Shown: positions 7,511 through 13,112 of the stretch, one piece after another
How positions within the stretch are numbered: the stretch's first letter is position 1
How the letters are laid out: every line of letters begins with the position of its first letter
NCBI GenBank assembly: GCA_002378975.1
Contig: DFST01000135.1
Coordinates: 11,724-24,916, forward strand
DNA from: Chitinophagaceae bacterium UBA3430
GTDB taxonomy: Bacteria; Bacteroidota; Bacteroidia; Chitinophagales; Chitinophagaceae
Length of the DNA: 13,193 nucleotides
Direction: 5' to 3'
The notes under the pieces: model-generated
Told to the model about the DNA's origin: nothing
What the model saw: the letters and a program-made list of their open reading frames with translations, nothing else
Database searches by the model: none
Translations under genes and position numbers: made by a program

Positions 7511-7535
7511 AGCCCGACCGATGTCGGGCTTTTTT
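7511..7535 (+). terminator. Intrinsic terminator of gap
   Basis: Perfect 8-bp stem AGCCCGAC (7511-7518) / GTCGGGCT (7523-7530), loop CGAT, followed by T5. It lies 17 bp after the gap stop. The last T (7535) is also the first base of the pgk -7 element. Confidence 0.93.
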
Positions 7536-7542
7536 ATGTTTG
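7535..7542 (+). promoter_or_regulatory. Probable -7 element of the pgk promoter
   Basis: TATGTTTG followed by CACC is a full match to TAnnTTTG. It starts on the last T of the gap terminator and ends 16 bp before the pgk ATG, implying a leader of roughly 10 nt. The expected upstream TTTG box is not visible; that region is the terminator stem. Confidence 0.6.
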
Positions 7543-7558
7543 CACCAATCCATTCGTC

Positions 7559-8752
7559 ATGAGCCGATTCCAACAACATTCATTTAAGGGCCAACGCGCC
7601 TTGATCCGCGTCGATTTCAATGTGCCGTTGAACGACCAATTTCAGATCACCGACGATACGCGGATGCGCGCCGCTTTACCCACGATCCAAAAGATTTTGA
7701 TGGATGGGGGTTCGGTGATCTTGATGAGCCATTTGGGCCGACCTAAAGACGGTCCGACGAATAAATATTCGCTGACTCATTTGGTGTCTCATTTAAGCCA
7801 GCTCATAGGCCGCCCGGTACAATTCGCCGACGATTGCATCGGAGCCGCTGCACAGGAAGCCGCAGCAAACCTGCAACCAGGATCTGTATTGCTGCTGGAG
7901 AATCTTCGTTTTTACAAAGAGGAAGAGAAAGGCGACGCTGTTTTTGCAGAGAAACTGGCGAAGTTGGGCGATGTATGGGTGAATGATGCTTTTGGAACCG
8001 CGCACCGAGCCCATGCCTCCACCGCGGTGATCGCCGCGTATTTTTCGAAAGAGAATCGATACTTCGGCTTGTTGATGGATGGTGAAGTGAGCAGTGCGGA
8101 GCGCGTATTGCATCAATCAAAAAAACCTTTTGTGGCCATCATTGGCGGGGCCAAAGTGAGCGATAAGATCCTGATCATAGAGAACCTGTTGGAGCGCGCT
8201 ACCGACATCATCATAGGTGGCGGGATGGCCTATACGTTTTGGAAAGCTCAGGGAAAACTGATTGGAAACTCGCTTTGCGAGGAAGATCGATTGCCGCTTG
8301 CGTTGGAGCTGTTGAAAAAAGCGGAAGCCAAAGGGGTGAAGATCCATTTGCCGATGGATAGCACCATCGCCGATAAATTCGCGGCCGATGCCACCACGAC
8401 CAACTGTGAAAGCTATGGGATACCGAGTGGCTGGATGGGGTTGGATATCGGGGTTCAGGCACGTGCCGATTTTCGCGCCGTGATCTTAATGAGCCAAACG
8501 ATTTTATGGAACGGTCCGATGGGGGTGTTTGAAATGGAGAAATTCCAAGCCGGCACCAAAGCCATCGCCGAGGCCGTGGCCGAGGCAACCCAGAACGGGG
8601 CGTTTTCGTTGGTGGGTGGCGGTGATTCCGTGGCGGCGGTGAACCAGTTCGGATTCAACGAAAAAGTGAGCTATGTATCAACCGGTGGTGGCGCGATGCT
8701 GGAGTATTTTGAGGGGAAGGTGTTGCCCGGAATCGCGGCGGTTACCGCCTAA
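7559..8752 (+). CDS. pgk: Phosphoglycerate kinase
   Basis: A 397-residue PGK of normal length that transfers phosphate between 1,3-bisphosphoglycerate and ADP in the cytoplasm. Conserved blocks are RVDFNVP (17-23), SHLGRPKD (57-64), ENLRFYKEEE (114-123), NDAFGTAHRAHAST (142-155), GGAKVSDK (196-203), WNGPMGVFE (317-325), the nucleotide-binding GGGDS (353-357) and the C-terminal STGGGAMLEYFEGK (374-387). All substrate-binding arginines and lysines I can place are present. It lies 64 bp after gap and follows the gap terminator, so it is probably driven mainly from its own -7 element. A short GC hairpin (8737-8749) overlaps the last codons but lacks a T run, so it is not called as a terminator. 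Confidence 0.98.
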   Translation: MSRFQQHSFKGQRALIRVDFNVPLNDQFQITDDTRMRAALPTIQKILMDGGSVILMSHLGRPKDGPTNKYSLTHLVSHLSQLIGRPVQFADDCIGAAAQEAAANLQPGSVLLLENLRFYKEEEKGDAVFAEKLAKLGDVWVNDAFGTAHRAHASTAVIAAYFSKENRYFGLLMDGEVSSAERVLHQSKKPFVAIIGGAKVSDKILIIENLLERATDIIIGGGMAYTFWKAQGKLIGNSLCEEDRLPLALELLKKAEAKGVKIHLPMDSTIADKFAADATTTNCESYGIPSGWMGLDIGVQARADFRAVILMSQTILWNGPMGVFEMEKFQAGTKAIAEAVAEATQNGAFSLVGGGDSVAAVNQFGFNEKVSYVSTGGGAMLEYFEGKVLPGIAAVTA

Positions 8753-8838
8753 GCGGCTTGTTAATATTTGGTAGCTGACCATTGTCCTGCATGCACAGAT
8801 GATAGAATCAACTAATTTTATACTCTAAACTCAATTCG

Positions 8839-9420
8839 ATGAATTTTGGAAATCGTACCGGACTGATCGTAGTGGGCATTTTGGCCCTGTTGTTTTTCTG
8901 GGGATGCAATGCGTACAATGGCATGGCCACCGCTGAAAAGAAGATCCAGGGTAAATGGGGGGATGTGGAAGTTCAATTCAATCGCAAAGCGAAGATGTAC
9001 ACCGACATCGTGAACGCGATCAAGGGGGCTGCGAAAAATGAAGACACGACGTTGATCCGCATTGTTCAAATGCGTTCGCGCATTCCGGATATCAAACCCG
9101 ATCCGAACAATCCGAAGCAATTGGCAGAGGTAGGACAGCAGTACGCCAATCTCGGTCGTTCCATCATGAACATCAATTTCGAGAATTATCCGGTGCTCAA
9201 AACCCAAGATATGTTCCGCGATTTGCAGGCGCAGATCGAGGGAACGGAGAATCGCATATCGACGGCCATCCGTGATTGGAACCAAGAAATTACCGCATTC
9301 AACACTCGGATCGTCACCTTCCCGACGAAAATTTTGGCTTCGTTGTTTGGCTTTAAGGAAAAGGAAAATTACAAAGCGCCGGAAGGATCCAACGATACCA
9401 AGATCGATTTCGGAAGCTAA
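8839..9420 (+). CDS. lemA: LemA family membrane protein
   Basis: A 193-residue LemA-family protein. One N-terminal transmembrane segment (about 8-22, TGLIVVGILALLFFW) ends at GCNAYN; Cys23 in WGC is a weak lipobox candidate, so it may be a lipoprotein instead. The rest is predicted to be long helices outside the membrane. The family blocks are GKWGDVEVQFNRKAKMYTDIVN (38-59), NFENYPVLKTQDMFRDLQAQ and IEGTENRISTAIRDWN. The tail after about 165 is less conserved. The molecular function of LemA proteins is unknown. It heads a cluster with two TPM-domain genes, the second of them 2 bp downstream, and LemA and TPM genes are commonly neighbours. The preceding 86 bp hold no clear consensus promoter. 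Confidence 0.93.
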   Translation: MNFGNRTGLIVVGILALLFFWGCNAYNGMATAEKKIQGKWGDVEVQFNRKAKMYTDIVNAIKGAAKNEDTTLIRIVQMRSRIPDIKPDPNNPKQLAEVGQQYANLGRSIMNINFENYPVLKTQDMFRDLQAQIEGTENRISTAIRDWNQEITAFNTRIVTFPTKILASLFGFKEKENYKAPEGSNDTKIDFGS

Positions 9421-9422
9421 TC

Positions 9423-9884
9423 GTGATATTCAAATTATTTACTCCGTCGCGTCCCTGGTTGGATCCGCTCGTTTCGGGTCGGGTAGAAGCGTCTGTACGC
9501 GCTGCTGAAAAAATGACCAGCGGGGAAATCCGGGTGTTCACGGAGCGTCGGTGCTCCTATGTAGACGCCGTTGACCGGGCCGCAGAGTTATTCGCGCAAC
9601 TCGGAATGCATCAAACCAAGCAACGCAATGCGGTATTGATTTATTGGGCGGTGTTGGATCGGCAGGTGGCGATTTATGCTGATGAAGGGATTCATGCCAA
9701 GTTGGGGCAGTCCTTTTGGAACGAATGTGTACAGCGCATGTTGCCCCATTTCCGCTCGGCCGATGCAGCTGCTGCCTTGGAGGGATGCGTCATGGAGGTA
9801 GGGGCCTCATTACAAAAACATTTTCCATATGATCCGAACAGCGACCGCAATGAGTTGTCGGATACCATGCTGATCGGACGATGA
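9423..9884 (+). CDS. Soluble TPM-domain protein (DUF477 type)
   Basis: This 153-residue protein begins at a GTG only 2 bp after the lemA stop. No alternative ATG occurs before the conserved domain. It has no signal peptide or membrane segment, so it is probably cytoplasmic. TPM features are the N-terminal AAEKMTSGEIRVFTERRC (27-44), the central VLIYWAVLDRQVAIYADEGIH (71-91) and LGQSFWNECVQRML (94-107). The TPM domain is named after plant TLP18.3, Psb32 and MOLO-1; acid phosphatase activity is reported for the plant member, but the bacterial role is unclear. It overlaps the next gene by 4 bp (ATGA), so it should be translated together with it. Confidence 0.88.
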   Translation: MIFKLFTPSRPWLDPLVSGRVEASVRAAEKMTSGEIRVFTERRCSYVDAVDRAAELFAQLGMHQTKQRNAVLIYWAVLDRQVAIYADEGIHAKLGQSFWNECVQRMLPHFRSADAAAALEGCVMEVGASLQKHFPYDPNSDRNELSDTMLIGR

Positions 9885-10654
9885 AGCCATTTTTTTTCAT
9901 AGGTTTTTTGCTGCTGATGCAGGCAGGCTTGTTTGCGCAAGTGGAGGACCATGTGCCGAAGCGCCCGTCGCCGTCTCGGCTGGTGAATGACCTAACGGAA
10001 GGTGGGTTTTTGACGAACGAGCAACAAGTTGCCTTGGAGAAGAAGCTGGTGGCTTTTGATGATTCGACCTCGAATCAGATTGCCGTGGTGATTGTTGAAA
10101 CGCTGGAGGGGTATTCGGCCAATGAATTTGCCACGGCGTTGGGTCGTGCTTGGGGCGTGGGGGGGAAGGAGAAGAACAACGGAGTGGTGGTCTTGATCTC
10201 TACAGGAGGTGGTGATGGACAGCGCGATGCGTACATCGCTACGGGTTATGGATTGGAGGGAGCGATTCCGGATGCAACGGCGAAGGCAATTACCGACCTG
10301 GAGTTGATCTCGAATTTGAAGCAGGGGGAAAAATATCGCGCCTTGGATCGAACCACCGATGCGTTGATGAAAGCGGCAGCGGGCGAGTATAAAATCCCCC
10401 GCGGCTATAAGCGGAAAAAGGCAGTTGGATCGTGGGCGGGGGTGTTAACCATGATCCTTGTTTTTCTGATCATGATTTTTGGACGAAGAGGACATGGCGG
10501 TGGTCATGGGGGGGGAATGATGTGGGGTGGTCCTTTGACCTGGGGAGGTGGCGGCTGGTCGTCCGGTGGCGGTGGCTGGTCCGGTGGTGGTGGTGGCTTT
10601 GGCGGCTTTGGAGGGGGTAGTTTTGGTGGGGGTGGAGCCGGTGGAAAGTGGTAG
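9881..10654 (+). CDS. Membrane-anchored TPM-domain protein with Gly-rich tail (YgcG type)
   Basis: A 257-residue protein with signal peptide MKPFFFIGFLLLMQAGLFA|Q (cleavage near 19/20), a periplasmic TPM domain (about 32-170) and a membrane span (about 184-200, AGVLTMILVFLIMIFG). The TPM domain shows LVNDLTEGGFLTNEQQVALEKKL, QIAVVIVETLEGYSANEFA, GVVVLIS and ATGYGLEGAIPDA. The tail (201-257) is almost pure Gly with Trp, Phe and Ser. This is the classic YgcG/TPM-repeat architecture. The Gly-rich tail is expected to lie on the cytoplasmic side if the signal peptide is cleaved and only one span remains. It overlaps the upstream TPM gene by 4 bp; the next gene starts 15 bp downstream. Function is unknown. 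Confidence 0.92.
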   Translation: MKPFFFIGFLLLMQAGLFAQVEDHVPKRPSPSRLVNDLTEGGFLTNEQQVALEKKLVAFDDSTSNQIAVVIVETLEGYSANEFATALGRAWGVGGKEKNNGVVVLISTGGGDGQRDAYIATGYGLEGAIPDATAKAITDLELISNLKQGEKYRALDRTTDALMKAAAGEYKIPRGYKRKKAVGSWAGVLTMILVFLIMIFGRRGHGGGHGGGMMWGGPLTWGGGGWSSGGGGWSGGGGGFGGFGGGSFGGGGAGGKW

Positions 10655-10669
10655 ATCATCGAATCGTAC

Positions 10670-11728
10670 ATGAACCGGTTAATAATCATATGTTTTTTTG
10701 TGGTGGGATGGTTGTCGGTATCCGCTTTGTTTGCTCAAGGGGATGCGCGCTATTTGTATGTACAATCGGAGCCGGTTCGTCACTTTGAATTGGTGCATGC
10801 CGGAGTGGTCAAAGAAGCATCAACGATGGGTTATTTGATCTTGCCGGGGTTGCCGGCAGCGTCTGTTGAGTTCATTTTGCGCCTGGAGGCGGACCGTACC
10901 TATCGCATTGATTTGTCGCAAGGCGACAAAGGGTTGGGTTTGAGAAAGAAAATGGATGAATGGTTTTTGGTTGACCTGAAGAGTGGTCAAGAGATAATAC
11001 CAATGGTTGCCACGGTTGTGGAAGCCTATGCCGATAGTTCAACGGCATCACCCTTTGCACAGCTTTTATCAAAAGCGGTACAGGATCCGGGATTGTTGTC
11101 TAATCGTCGAACAAACAAGGTTGAGTTGGATCGTGTTCAAGTGGATCATTCCAAGGGGAAAGACACGGTGGCGATCGCTTCGGTAAAGACATCGAGTCCG
11201 TCGGTGGCTATAAACATCGATCCGCCGAGGTTGGACACGGTTTCAAGTCGGGTAATTTCGGCGACTCCCTTGGAGGCAGTTCGCTTGCTGAGCGCGGTAG
11301 ATAATAAGGGGACTTGGGAGGCGATCTATTTGGTAACGGAAGGGCAACGAGTGGATACGGTTCGTCTGGAATTATCGGATTTAGTGCGCGCACCCGATAC
11401 GGTCATTGGTAAGCCGATCAATGCGCTTCGAGGAGGGTGTGTTTTGGAACTGGAGGAACCTGCGTTTTTGCAATTGAGAGCGCGGATGGCAGCGGCGCAG
11501 GACGAGGATGAGATGGTGTTGATGGTGCAGCGCGTCGTACGTACAGAGTGTTTGTCGGTTTCGCAGATCCGTCGTTTATCGAATGTTTTTTTATACGATG
11601 AGACGCGATATCGGTTCTATGATGCGGTGCATGGGCACGTCACGGATCCGGCCAATTTTCCGGAGTTGGCTGCCTATCTCAGCGATCCGGTTTACCAGCA
11701 ACGCTTTCGAGCGTTACTCGAACGCTGA
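10670..11728 (+). CDS. Secreted DUF4476-domain protein
   Basis: A 352-residue exported protein: signal peptide MNRLIIICFFVVGWLSVSALFA|Q (cleavage near 22/23), an N-terminal beta-rich region (about 27-115) that fits the small domain often preceding DUF4476, a low-complexity polar linker (about 120-250) and a C-terminal DUF4476 helical domain (about 257-350). The latter shows the family spacing: FLQLRARMAAAQDEDEMVLM, a Cys near TECLSVSQIRRL, then FLYDETRYRFYDAVHGHVTDPANF. DUF4476 is a Bacteroidetes family of unknown function. The gene starts 15 bp after the TPM gene, so it belongs to the same transcript. The domain call rests on pattern recall, not a search. Confidence 0.82.
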   Translation: MNRLIIICFFVVGWLSVSALFAQGDARYLYVQSEPVRHFELVHAGVVKEASTMGYLILPGLPAASVEFILRLEADRTYRIDLSQGDKGLGLRKKMDEWFLVDLKSGQEIIPMVATVVEAYADSSTASPFAQLLSKAVQDPGLLSNRRTNKVELDRVQVDHSKGKDTVAIASVKTSSPSVAINIDPPRLDTVSSRVISATPLEAVRLLSAVDNKGTWEAIYLVTEGQRVDTVRLELSDLVRAPDTVIGKPINALRGGCVLELEEPAFLQLRARMAAAQDEDEMVLMVQRVVRTECLSVSQIRRLSNVFLYDETRYRFYDAVHGHVTDPANFPELAAYLSDPVYQQRFRALLER

Positions 11729-11738
11729 TCGGGTTCCC

Positions 11739-11746
11739 TACATTTG
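11739..11746 (+). promoter_or_regulatory. Possible -7 element immediately upstream of truA
   Basis: TACATTTG is a full match to TAnnTTTG and ends 5 bp before the truA ATG at 11752. Transcription from it would start at or very near the ATG, giving a leaderless mRNA. No upstream TTTG box is seen at 19-21 bp, so this could be chance. Confidence 0.3.
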
Positions 11747-11751
11747 TGGAC

Positions 11752-12513
11752 ATGGCGCGTTATTTTCTAGAAGTAGCTTATCGGGGTACGAATTACAGTG
11801 GGTACCAGGCGCAAGAGAATGCACCAACCATTCAAGCCGCCTTGGAGCGGGCATTGGAGATATTGCATCGGGAGAAGTTTGAGCTCACCGGCTCTTCAAG
11901 AACGGATGCCGGGGTACATGCGAACCAGAATTTTTTTCATTTCGATCGGACGGAGGCCTTGCATCCGCAAGCGGTGTACAAGCTGAATGCAATCTTGCCC
12001 GGTGATGTAGTGGTGAAGCGGTTTTATGAAGTGCCTGCGGAGGCGCACTGCCGGTTTGATGCGGTGGCCCGTTCTTATGCATATTATGTATATCGATCCA
12101 AGGACCCCTTCTTGGCCGACCGGGCTTTTTATTTCCCGTATACGATTGACTTGGACCGTATGCAAGCAGCTGCAAAAATGCTGATGGATTACAACGACTT
12201 TACTTCTTTTTCAAAGCGCAATACACAAGTAAAAACCTTTCAGTGCAAGATTCAACAAAGTGAGTGGGTTCAGCATGGGGAGACTTTGATTTATCGGGTG
12301 CGGGCCAATCGGTTTTTACGGGGGATGGTGCGCGCATTAACCTCCACGCAATTGCTGGTTGGACGCGGAAAGATCGGGCTAGCTGAATTTCAACAAATTA
12401 TAGAGGCGAGGAATTGCGAACTCGCCAGTTTTGCCGCCCCGCCGCACGGCCTATTTCTGGAGGCTGTACACTACCCAAGCGAACTGCTAACCAACTGCGT
12501 TTCAAACTACTAA
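11752..12513 (+). CDS. truA: tRNA pseudouridine(38-40) synthase TruA
   Basis: A 253-residue TruA, which isomerises uridines 38-40 in the anticodon arm of tRNAs. Catalytic Asp52 lies in GSSRTDAGVHA (47-57), preceded by YRGTNYSGYQ (10-19). The second-domain blocks CRFDAVARSYAYYVY, DFTSFSKRNTQVKTF, the family RANRFLRGMVRALTSTQLLVGRGK and the end block ELASFAAPPHGLFLEAVHY are all present. The frame extends upstream to a GTG at 11746, but the ATG at 11752 gives the standard N-terminus (MARYFLEVAYRGT). It lies 23 bp after the DUF4476 stop, so readthrough co-transcription is likely. The last 11 codons and the stop lie within AACTGCT/AACTACT heptamer repeats, so the tail beyond HYPSE appears to be repeat-derived. 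Confidence 0.97.
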   Translation: MARYFLEVAYRGTNYSGYQAQENAPTIQAALERALEILHREKFELTGSSRTDAGVHANQNFFHFDRTEALHPQAVYKLNAILPGDVVVKRFYEVPAEAHCRFDAVARSYAYYVYRSKDPFLADRAFYFPYTIDLDRMQAAAKMLMDYNDFTSFSKRNTQVKTFQCKIQQSEWVQHGETLIYRVRANRFLRGMVRALTSTQLLVGRGKIGLAEFQQIIEARNCELASFAAPPHGLFLEAVHYPSELLTNCVSNY

Positions 12514-12525
12514 CTACTAACTGCT
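12482..12525 (+). repeat. Degenerate 7-bp tandem repeat spanning the end of truA
   Basis: Units AACTACT at 12505 and 12512 and AACTGCT at 12519 are in perfect 7-bp tandem, with further related units AACTGCT at 12482 and AACTGC at 12493. The truA stop TAA (12511-12513) spans the boundary of the first two tandem units. Heptamers with the same AACT core form the separate four-unit repeat 35 bp downstream. Confidence 0.75.
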
Positions 12526-12559
12526 TAGTTTGAGAGCTTGAACAGTTGAATACCGACTC

Positions 12560-12592
12560 CCAAACTGCCAAACTATCCAAACTGTCCAAACT
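12560..12592 (+). repeat. 33-bp four-heptamer intergenic repeat, copy B
   Basis: Four exact CCAAACT heptamers start at 12560, 12568, 12577 and 12586, giving spacing 8-9-9 identical to copy A at 5445-5477. The two 33-bp blocks match at 29 positions. It lies 46 bp after the truA stop, again on the 3' side of a plus-strand gene. The rest of 12514-12680 shows no gene and no clear terminator. Confidence 0.8.
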
Positions 12593-12687
12593 CTTATCTG
12601 CACGCGGTTTCAGCCAACTATGAGCGTGGAATACTGAACTTTGAATGGAGGTAGTTCATTGATTTTGAGCGTTTTTTTCAAATTTTC

Positions 12688-12718
12688 TTTGTGGGTAATC
12701 CGTTCCGCCCTATCTTTG
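12688..12718 (+). promoter_or_regulatory. rRNA operon promoter P1
   Basis: TTTG (12688-12691), 19 bp, TATCTTTG (12711-12718) is a perfect Bacteroidetes vegetative promoter. The preceding bases are T-rich (12661-12690), which could act as an UP-like region. The initial transcript forms the hairpin at 12720-12744 and then passes a boxA-like GTTCTTCGAAAA (12745-12756). Confidence 0.88.
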
Positions 12719-12719
12719 C

Positions 12720-12744
12720 GACCCGCTGTTGAAAAACGGCGGTC
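12720..12744 (+). other. Leader hairpin 1 with GAAA tetraloop, after P1
   Basis: GACC-(C)-GCTGTT pairs with AACGGCGGTC: ten pairs, one bulged C and one G-U, closed by GAAA at 12731-12734. It begins 2 bp after the P1 -7 box and ends directly before the first boxA-like site. There is no T run, so it is not a terminator. Confidence 0.7.
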
Positions 12745-12756
12745 GTTCTTCGAAAA
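12745..12756 (+). promoter_or_regulatory. boxA-like antitermination site 1
   Basis: GTTCTTCGAAAA resembles the core of bacterial rRNA boxA (E. coli TGCTCTTTAACA). It begins immediately after leader hairpin 1, 34 bp after the start of the P1 -7 box. Assignment rests on resemblance and on the equivalent position of similar sites after P2 and P3. Confidence 0.45.
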
Positions 12757-12777
12757 GCTGATAAATAATTGAACTTC

Positions 12778-12810
12778 TTTGGTGAGTTGAGGAATAACCC
12801 CTTATCTTTG
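12778..12810 (+). promoter_or_regulatory. rRNA operon promoter P2
   Basis: TTTG (12778-12781), 21 bp, TATCTTTG (12803-12810). It is a perfect -7 box identical to that of P1, with spacing at the upper end of the accepted range. It is followed by a hairpin and a boxA-like site, as after P1. The -7 boxes of P1 and P2 are 92 bp apart. Confidence 0.85.
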
Positions 12811-12814
12811 CCGT

Positions 12815-12844
12815 CCGCTCAAAAAAACTGAGTGGAAGTTCTTC
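12815..12844 (+). other. Leader hairpin 2 and boxA-like site 2, after P2
   Basis: CCGCTCA (12815-12821) pairs with TGAGTGG (12829-12835) around an A-rich 7-nt loop, with one G-U. Three bases later GTTCTTC (12838-12844) repeats the first seven bases of boxA-like site 1. The distance from the -7 box to this site (35 bp) is almost the same as after P1 (34 bp). Confidence 0.6.
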
Positions 12845-12904
12845 AGCAAGAAATTGATTTTCAAAACCTTTTTTTGAGTTTGTTGATAATTCAACATCAA
12901 AAAA

Positions 12905-12935
12905 TTTGGTCAGAAATATACCGCGCTTAGTTTTG
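12905..12935 (+). promoter_or_regulatory. rRNA operon promoter P3 (proximal)
   Basis: TTTG (12905-12908), 19 bp, TAGTTTTG (12928-12935) is a perfect consensus match, with an A run directly upstream (12899-12904). It is followed by CACT, close to the CACC seen after the tRNA-Glu and pgk -7 boxes. Transcripts from here would have a leader of about 170 nt before 16S. Confidence 0.88.
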
Positions 12936-12939
12936 CACT

Positions 12940-12986
12940 CCCGTTGATAAAACGGGCGCGCGAAAAACGCGAAAGATCTTTGAAAG
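12940..12986 (+). other. Leader hairpins 3a/3b and boxA-like site 3, after P3
   Basis: CCCGTT (12940-12945) pairs with AACGGG (12951-12956) around GATAA. A second stem CGCG (12959-12962) / CGCG (12968-12971) encloses A5. GATCTTTGAAAG (12975-12986) then matches a boxA core and would be shared by transcripts from all three promoters. This is the P1/P2 module layout with one extra hairpin. Confidence 0.6.
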
Positions 12987-13003
12987 TAGGGAAACAATAG
13001 CAC

Positions 13004-13029
13004 TCCGTTCCGATGTGAATCGGAATGGA
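13004..13029 (+). other. Pre-16S leader hairpin with GUGA tetraloop
   Basis: An 11-bp stem (TCCGTTCCGAT with ATCGGAATGGA, one G-U) closed by GTGA at 13015-13018, a GNRA tetraloop. It is the strongest structure in the leader and lacks a T run. A second, bulged hairpin (13041-13067, GTCAA...TTGAC) follows. These may be ribosome-assembly or RNase processing structures. Confidence 0.65.
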
Positions 13030-13112
13030 ACTAAAGGTAAGTCAAGCGAATACAATTTCGATTTGACACGTTGATTCTTGAGAATTATACATGTCAGTAT
13101 CAAACAACATTT

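Noticed and set aside
8737..8749. Terminator at the end of pgk
   Set aside because: The GGCGG/CCGCC hairpin lies within the last codons and no T run follows.
10504..10689. Pro-rich minus-strand open frame
   Set aside because: It is the mirror of the Gly-rich tail of the TPM protein; GGN codons read backwards give Pro.
11746..11751. GTG start for truA two codons upstream
   Set aside because: The ATG at 11752 gives the family N-terminus, and 11746 is the last base of a candidate -7 box.
12398..12589. Minus-strand open frame with repeated SLD motifs
   Set aside because: The repeats come from the CCAAACT array read in reverse; the rest is antisense to truA.
12560..12592. CRISPR array
   Set aside because: Units are 7 bp with 1-2 bp spacers, far below CRISPR dimensions, and no cas genes are present.
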